Assembly: GCA_018644745.1 (NCBI GenBank)
Contig: JABGPX010000428.1
Location: 1 to 6,686 of the forward strand
Length of the DNA: 6,686 nucleotides
Direction: 5' to 3'
Source of the DNA: Spirochaetales bacterium
GTDB lineage: Bacteria > Spirochaetota > Spirochaetia > ARS1246
Below the pieces are notes generated by a model. The model searched no databases and was not told the origin of the DNA. It saw only the letters and a program-made list of their open reading frames with translations. A program made the translations under genes and the position numbers. Of the stretch, positions 1 to 4,042 are shown in pieces. How positions within the stretch are numbered: the stretch's first letter is position 1; each line of letters begins with the position of its first letter.

Positions 1-190
1 CGAGAAGCAGCCGGGAGAAAATTCCGGTTCCCGAGCCGATATCCGCTGCCATTAATGGTCCGGTATCGCCCAAACCGCCAACCAAAATCTCCCCAATCGC
101 AGAAGGATAACCCGGCCGAAAGCGGGAATAATTACCGACCCTATCACTAAAGCGCTGTTTTGAATCCCTATCAGCCAATTCCTTCCTCAT
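1..190 (-). CDS. Class I SAM-dependent methyltransferase, N-terminal part (runs off the left edge)
   Basis: Only the first 63 codons are in the window; the frame is still open at position 1. Translating the minus strand from the ATG at 190 gives a start M-R-K-E-L-A-D-R, then R-F-S-D-R-V-G-N-Y-S-R-F-R-P-G-Y-P (residues 13-29), the N-terminal signature of a common family of small methyltransferases. SAM-binding motif I follows as A-A-D-I-G-S-G-T-G (residues 48-56, acidic start at D50). The acceptor substrate cannot be told, since the acceptor-binding part is outside the window. The ATG lies 2 nt after the TGA of the upstream URO-D-like gene (TGAGTATG) and has no clear Shine-Dalgarno sequence of its own. 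I therefore infer co-transcription and translational coupling with that gene. The family assignment is firm, the function is not. Confidence 0.85.
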   Translation of the reverse strand, partial: MRKELADRDSKQRFSDRVGNYSRFRPGYPSAIGEILVGGLGDTGPLMAADIGSGTGIFSRLLL

Positions 191-192
191 AC

Positions 193-1383
193 TCAGTACC
201 GACAGTGCTGCTGAATCGTCGACATGATGAGCCTTAGGCCGGTTAACTTCGAGCCGTTATTGATGCTGCCGGCAGTGGAATAGACAACTCCGCGGTTTTC
301 CCTGGACATCTGGAAATCACGTAAAGTCTCAGCAACGAGATTCACCTCTTCATCTCTACTGAAAGTAAAAGGTGCTAGCTGCCCGCGGATAATCGCATTA
401 GGCAGGTGCTCTCGAATTTCGGTCACAGAGAGTGTAGGACCGAAGTTCGCGGAATTCAGACCTAATTTGCCGAGCAGGGGCAATAGATGAGCCATCGCTG
501 AATCTGAATGCTGCGCTCTGTCATCCTCAAGTCGGGTACAGTATCGGTCGAAGACGCCTTTTACAATCGGATAACCAAAGAACTCATACATCTCAGCATT
601 CAACATCGCGCAATTATCATCAGACCAGCCCCATCCTCCCGGCACCTCGCTTGCGGTGAATCCAGCCTCATCATCGATGATCTTCGCTCTTTCGAGTATA
701 GCTTTAAGAATGAGATCGCGAAAACGGGCGGCAAGATCAGGCTGATCGAGAATTAGATAGATAAGGTTCTCTACACCATATACTGACATAGCGAACGTAA
801 CCGGGCCGCGCTGGCTTCGGTAAGGGCCGAGTATGCATCCTTCGGATTCCAAGCGCGCTTTCTCAGAAGCCCAGTTACTCGGTAGTATAAAATCGGCCAG
901 ATTCTCGAGTCTTCTTTCGACTCTATCAAGAAGAGACGCCAGTTCATCCGGGCCATTGGCAGCCTCCCGAATCCAGTAAGACCAGACATGCCACTCTTCA
1001 GGTGATTCAAATATCTCATTAAGTTTCTTGGGCACCGGCCATTTCATATGGGCAGGAACGGCAAACTCATCGAGAAGCCGTTTTCCAACAACTCGTTCAC
1101 ATTCATCATTGTATCGCCCCTCCAAAGAGACTCTGTAGGAATCATCGTGCAGAAGTCTATACCAGTCCTCAGGTTCGGCTAATTCCGCAAATACACACTC
1201 ATTACTCATCAGCACTCCGAGCGGAAGCTGCGGGCAATCAGAGCTGAATGGCGCTTGAATCGCTTTTTCCTGGTCTTCCCAGAACCTGTCCAGATCAACC
1301 GGCGCAAGTCCATCATTTTTCCTCGCTTTGGCAACGATCTTTTCGGCCGTCAGAAAATAGCTGTCTGTCAGGTAGTGGCTCAT
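193..1383 (-). CDS. URO-D superfamily protein lacking the usual cysteine zinc ligand; not HemE
   Basis: A 396-residue protein whose C-terminal two thirds follow the uroporphyrinogen-decarboxylase/cobalamin-independent-methionine-synthase-like TIM barrel. Recognisable blocks are the G-P-Y-...-G-P-V-T-F strand near residues 185-197, W-S-D-D-N-C followed by a helix ending in F-D-R-Y-C (about 253-283), H-S-D-S (H292-S295), the strand and loop around N-S-A-N-F-G-P-T-L, and S-T-A-G-S-I-N-N-G near the C-terminus. It lacks the N-terminal M-R-Q-A-G-R motif of true HemE, so haem synthesis is unlikely. Where MtaA/MtbA/CmuA-type corrinoid methyltransferases have H-x-C-G this protein has H-S-D-S, so any metal site must differ. 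The N-terminal part (about 1-110) is longer than in typical members. The start is supported by GGAG five nt upstream (1389-1392). It leads an apparent operon with the downstream methyltransferase. Substrate and reaction are unknown. Confidence 0.8.
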   Translation of the reverse strand: MSHYLTDSYFLTAEKIVAKARKNDGLAPVDLDRFWEDQEKAIQAPFSSDCPQLPLGVLMSNECVFAELAEPEDWYRLLHDDSYRVSLEGRYNDECERVVGKRLLDEFAVPAHMKWPVPKKLNEIFESPEEWHVWSYWIREAANGPDELASLLDRVERRLENLADFILPSNWASEKARLESEGCILGPYRSQRGPVTFAMSVYGVENLIYLILDQPDLAARFRDLILKAILERAKIIDDEAGFTASEVPGGWGWSDDNCAMLNAEMYEFFGYPIVKGVFDRYCTRLEDDRAQHSDSAMAHLLPLLGKLGLNSANFGPTLSVTEIREHLPNAIIRGQLAPFTFSRDEEVNLVAETLRDFQMSRENRGVVYSTAGSINNGSKLTGLRLIMSTIQQHCRY

Positions 1384-1388
1384 GGATA

Positions 1389-1457
1389 CTCCGTATATTT
1401 CGCTTGCAATAAAATCACATTTATCTGACTATACTATCCTGCGGATCATCCCCGCAA
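1389..1457 (-). promoter_or_regulatory. Candidate sigma70-type promoter and RBS for the leftward URO-D-like gene
   Basis: On the minus strand TTGCGG (1457-1452) and TATAGT (1433-1428) are separated by 18 bp, which would place the transcript start near 1421 and leave a leader of about 38 nt. The ribosome binding site GGAG (1392-1389) is 5 nt before the ATG. An inverted repeat, TGCGG/CCGCA (1440-1444 and 1452-1456, 7-nt loop), overlaps the -35 element and the spacer, a position where a repressor could bind. The hexamers are seen; promoter activity and any operator role are inferred. Confidence 0.4.
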
Positions 1458-1505
1458 GAAGGTTCGGACCGCCTGTCAGACCCTGCAGATAAAGCCGTAA
1501 AGACC

Positions 1506-1573
1506 TTGAAAATCTGAGAAAGACAAGATACAAGGAAGATACTTGATGATAATTTCAGCACGGAGAAAAGGAG
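1506..1573 (+). promoter_or_regulatory. Candidate promoter and RBS for the rightward URO-D family gene
   Basis: TTGAAA (1506-1511) is followed after 17 bp by TACAAG (1529-1534), a plausible but weak sigma70 pair giving a leader of about 43 nt. GATAAT (1548-1553) is a better -10 hexamer but has no matching -35. The ribosome binding site AAAGGAG (1567-1573) is strong, with a rather long 10-nt spacer to the ATG at 1584. A 7-bp direct repeat AAGATAC (1525-1531 and 1536-1542) has an 11-bp period, about one helical turn, and could be an activator site. The rest of 1384-1583 shows no riboswitch I recognise and no gene. Confidence 0.3.
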
Positions 1574-1583
1574 CTGTATAGAC

Positions 1584-2615
1584 ATGCCCATAGCGAGAGA
1601 AGCCAATTTCGATGAATTTTTAAAAGCATTAAATCGAACGGAAAAACCGAATCACCTGCCCTTCTACGAGCACATCGCCAGCTCAGGTTTTATTGCCGAA
1701 AAAACCGGCACATCTTTTAACCGAATGTCATACAGTGATGATGGGTATTTTGATATTTTTGTAGATTTCTGGCTTTCAATGGGTTTCGACTGTGTACCTA
1801 TGGAAGTAATGCTCAATTGCCCTTTGGCGGCGGGAGACCACGCGAAAAGCATCGGCAGCGAGTCTCACGCAAAAATCACAAACTGGCAGGAATTTGAAGA
1901 ATATCCATGGCCTGCGGCCTCATCACCAATCGAATTCTCTTACTTTGAAAAAGCATCAAAGCTCATTCCGGATGGCGTAAAAATTGTCGGTGGTGTCGGC
2001 ATGGGACCATATGAATGGGTATCTCAACTCATGGGAGTAGTGGGGCTATCCCTGGCAATGGTTGATTATCCTGACCTGGTTGACGCAATGTTCAAAAAAA
2101 TCGGCTCGCTCATTATTGCCGCGGACAAACAGCTTGCCGAAATGGATTTCATCGGAGCGCTAAGGCAGGGAGACGACCTGGGCTTCAAAACCTCAACTTT
2201 TCTGCCGCCTGATGTTCTACGGAAATATGTTCTTCCGGTTTATCGTGAAATCGCCGCGGTTGCACACGCGCAGGGCAAGCCCTTTATTCTCCACTCATGC
2301 GGGAACTTAGAGGAAATATACGAAGACCTGATAGATTGCGGGATCGATGCAAAGCATTCTTATGAGGATGCAATCCTTCCGGTCGGCGACTTTAAAAAAC
2401 GATATGGTGATCGGATTACCCCTCTCGGCGGTCTCGATGTCGATGTTATCTGCCGAGCCGAGACGGAAGAACTTCGTAAATATACCCGCGAGCATATTGA
2501 GGCCTGTTTTGCTGATGGATTCTGGGCTCTCGGAACGGGGAATTCGTTAACCGATTATATGCCGGTTAAAAACTATATGACTGTTCTCGAGGTCGGGCTC
2601 GAATATACCAGTTAG
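1584..2615 (+). CDS. URO-D family protein related to MtaA/CmuA-type methyltransferases
   Basis: A 343-residue protein, close to the normal URO-D length. It has the barrel landmarks of the COG0407-type family: L-P-F-Y-E near residues 25-29, G-G-V-G-M-G-P-Y-E-W (about 136-145), R-Q-G-D-D-L-G (about 192-198), F-I-L-H-S-C-G-N-L (H237, C239), P-L-G-G-L-D-V, and a C-terminal G-T-G-N-S-L-T-D-Y-M-P-V. The HemE signature M-R-Q-A-G-R is absent, so it is not haem uroporphyrinogen decarboxylase. H237-x-C239 matches the first two ligands of the H-x-C-Xn-C zinc site in MtaA/MtbA/CmuA; the final cysteine is not present at the expected C-terminal place, where G-T-G-N-S stands. A methyl-transfer or decarboxylase-like reaction is possible, but no corrinoid protein gene is in view. 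The ATG is supported by AAAGGAG. The gene is a single transcription unit by layout, divergent from the other URO-D-like gene and overlapping the truC stop codon. Confidence 0.85.
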   Translation: MPIAREANFDEFLKALNRTEKPNHLPFYEHIASSGFIAEKTGTSFNRMSYSDDGYFDIFVDFWLSMGFDCVPMEVMLNCPLAAGDHAKSIGSESHAKITNWQEFEEYPWPAASSPIEFSYFEKASKLIPDGVKIVGGVGMGPYEWVSQLMGVVGLSLAMVDYPDLVDAMFKKIGSLIIAADKQLAEMDFIGALRQGDDLGFKTSTFLPPDVLRKYVLPVYREIAAVAHAQGKPFILHSCGNLEEIYEDLIDCGIDAKHSYEDAILPVGDFKKRYGDRITPLGGLDVDVICRAETEELRKYTREHIEACFADGFWALGTGNSLTDYMPVKNYMTVLEVGLEYTS

Positions 2616-3361
2616 GTGATATTTACCGCGGACGCATCCTGGCTAATATCTGACGGCACCTGTAGGCTGAGGCCGTCGAGAAGAGGCTCCCACCAATCCG
2701 GGATACCCGCACAGCAGGTTATAGCGAGATCCTGTGCCGGATGCCGAAAACTAATCGAATAGGCCATCAGTGCGAGATACGGCCACCCGGTAAACTCTTT
2801 CACAAACCGATTCTGATGAGGATCTCCATGCTGAGTGTCTCCTACTATGGGATGACCGGCTCGTTTCAAGTGCCGCCTCGCCTGATGCGGCCTCCCGGTT
2901 TCGAGATCCACTTCCACCAGAGAGAACCACCCTTCGGCGAACTTCCCTACAGGTTTGGCAACTACAGAATGAGCCAGCGGAATGAGCCTCGAACTCGCGG
3001 GTACGGCGTCAGAGCCCCGCTCATTCCCGATAGGACTATCGGCCCTTATTACGTCATTCAAATGCCCACGGACGACAGCGAGATACCTTTTTTTTATAGT
3101 CCTCTCTCGAAATTGGAAAGAAATATCTGAAGCGGCGTCTCGTGAACGGGCATAAATGACCACCCCGGATGCGGGTCGATCTATACGATGGACATTGTAC
3201 AGACGCGCACGAAGTGTGTGCTCGAGATAGGTGCGGCAATCCGGAACCCTTCGGTCCAGCGCACTCGGGTGCACAAACATACCGGGAGGTTTTATTACCG
3301 CACACACCTCATTATCGGAATAGAGAATAGTGCATTCAGTTGGATGGCCCTGTACATTCAC
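2612..3361 (-). CDS. truC: RluA-family pseudouridine synthase, TruC type
   Basis: A 249-residue protein, close to the roughly 260 residues usual for TruC. TruC converts a uridine near position 65 of certain tRNAs to pseudouridine in the cytosol. Seen in order are I-L-Y-S-D-N-E-V-C-A-V-I-K-P-P-G (12-27), V-H-P-S (30-33), the catalytic block H-R-I-D-R-P-A-S-G with the nucleophilic aspartate at D61, F-R-E-R-T-I-K-K-R-Y-L-A-V-V-R-G, E-T-G-R-P-H-Q-A-R-R-H-L, and H-P-I-V-G-D-T-Q-H-G-D followed by N-R. The H-P-S and G-D-x-x-H-G-D-x-x-x-N-R blocks favour TruC over RluC/RluD, and there is no N-terminal S4 domain. The start codon is GTG at 3361, with no Shine-Dalgarno; a stop lies a few codons upstream, so no longer form exists. 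An A8 run at 3095-3088 falls just after the catalytic motif. Which RNA this particular enzyme modifies is not certain. Confidence 0.88.
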   Translation of the reverse strand: MNVQGHPTECTILYSDNEVCAVIKPPGMFVHPSALDRRVPDCRTYLEHTLRARLYNVHRIDRPASGVVIYARSRDAASDISFQFRERTIKKRYLAVVRGHLNDVIRADSPIGNERGSDAVPASSRLIPLAHSVVAKPVGKFAEGWFSLVEVDLETGRPHQARRHLKRAGHPIVGDTQHGDPHQNRFVKEFTGWPYLALMAYSISFRHPAQDLAITCCAGIPDWWEPLLDGLSLQVPSDISQDASAVNIT

Positions 3362-3368
3362 GCGTTGT

Positions 3369-3378
3369 ATTGTACAAT
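3369..3378. promoter_or_regulatory. Palindrome ATTGTACAAT between divergent truC and algH
   Basis: A perfect 10-bp palindrome in the 39-bp gap between the truC GTG and the algH GTG. It contains TACAAT, a 5-of-6 match to a -10 hexamer, on both strands (3373-3378 plus; 3374-3369 minus). Used leftward it would start transcription about at the truC GTG, giving a leaderless mRNA, which agrees with the missing ribosome binding site. Used rightward it would leave a short leader before the algH site. No good -35 is visible on either side, so this is a candidate only. Confidence 0.3.
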
Positions 3379-3389
3379 GGCAGATACTT

Positions 3390-3394
3390 GGAGA
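3390..3394 (+). promoter_or_regulatory. Ribosome binding site that decides the algH start
   Basis: GGAGA ends 6 nt before the GTG at 3401. No comparable site precedes the in-frame ATG at 3377, nor any start further upstream inside truC. Confidence 0.6.
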
Positions 3395-3400
3395 CCATAT

Positions 3401-4018
3401 GTGAATCCTTCAGACCGTACCGAAAAAAACTCGATTCCTCGCTGGTTAACCGGCTTTTTTCTCATTTCGGAAGTCGATCTGCAAGAACCCAATTTCCGAC
3501 AAACAGTCATTCTGATGATAAGCCATGATGAGGAAGGCGCCTTTGGTCTTGTAGTAAATCGACAGCTTGATGTAACTCTCGGGCAGGTTGTTACGGATTT
3601 TGAAAAAACACCGGCAGGAAAACTGCCTATTTACCAGGGCGGACCGATGGAGCCTCAGTATCTGTTTACGATTCACTCCGGCCTCCCGGGTGAAATACGA
3701 AGCGAGCAGGCGACATCACCACTGGAGCATGTGATATTTGAGCCGGCGTTCCCTTTGTTGGAGAATTATCTACAGGAAGGCTGGTCACTGCTTCCTGAAG
3801 ACAAACGCCCGCCCATAAATCTCTACGCCGGTTACGCAGGTTGGGCACCAACTCAGCTTGAATCAGAGATTGAAAACAACACATGGGTTGTTCGTCCCGC
3901 TTCAGCCAAGCACATTTTCTCCAAATCGCCTGAAGAGGGCTGGCGGTCAGCCCTTGGCGAACTTGGTGGAATCCACAAGATTATTGCTGAAACTGGCTTC
4001 AAACCATCGATGAATTAG
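3401..4018 (+). CDS. algH: YqgE/AlgH family protein (UPF0301, DUF179)
   Basis: Starting at GTG 3401 gives 205 residues, slightly longer than the family's usual 180-190. Landmarks are W-L-T-G-F-F-L-I-S (about 15-23), E-P-N-F-R-Q-T-V-I-L-M-I-S-H (about 28-41), G-A-F-G-L-V-V-N-R, G-G-P-M-E-P, G-Y-A-G-W-A-P-T-Q-L-E-S-E-I, and W-V-V-R-P-A near the C-terminus. It has no signal peptide or membrane segment and should be cytosolic. AlgH was named for an effect on alginate genes in Pseudomonas, but the molecular role of the family is unsettled. The reading frame stays open back to an ATG at 3188, but that part lies antisense to truC and does not resemble the family. ATG 3377 is a second-choice start, adding 8 residues. 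The gene diverges from truC and ends 24 nt from the convergent dnaE2 stop. Confidence 0.88.
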   Translation: MNPSDRTEKNSIPRWLTGFFLISEVDLQEPNFRQTVILMISHDEEGAFGLVVNRQLDVTLGQVVTDFEKTPAGKLPIYQGGPMEPQYLFTIHSGLPGEIRSEQATSPLEHVIFEPAFPLLENYLQEGWSLLPEDKRPPINLYAGYAGWAPTQLESEIENNTWVVRPASAKHIFSKSPEEGWRSALGELGGIHKIIAETGFKPSMN

Positions 4019-4042
4019 CGAGGCATTACCAAAGGTTAACAC

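Noticed and set aside
508..756. An 82-codon plus-strand frame inside the leftward URO-D-like gene
   Set aside because: It lies wholly antisense to a well-supported gene and matches no family I recognise.
1384..1583. A riboswitch (for example cobalamin) ahead of the URO-D family gene
   Set aside because: Several 5-bp complementary segments exist, such as CAGAT/ATCTG, but no conserved riboswitch core could be recognised.
1421..1606. A 61-codon minus-strand frame with a hydrophobic start in the URO-D intergenic region
   Set aside because: It begins inside the rightward URO-D gene, has no convincing ribosome binding site, and looks like a chance frame across the control region.
1584..2615. Naming this gene hemE (uroporphyrinogen decarboxylase of haem synthesis)
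   Set aside because: The M-R-Q-A-G-R substrate-binding motif of HemE is absent and the H-S-C-G motif points to the methyltransferase-like branch.
2741..3130. A 129-codon plus-strand frame within truC
   Set aside because: It is a shadow of truC on the opposite strand with no family resemblance.
3188..3400. N-terminal extension of the algH reading frame by 71 residues
   Set aside because: The extension is antisense to truC, has no resemblance to the AlgH family and no ribosome binding site. GTG 3401 has a good GGAGA site at the right distance.
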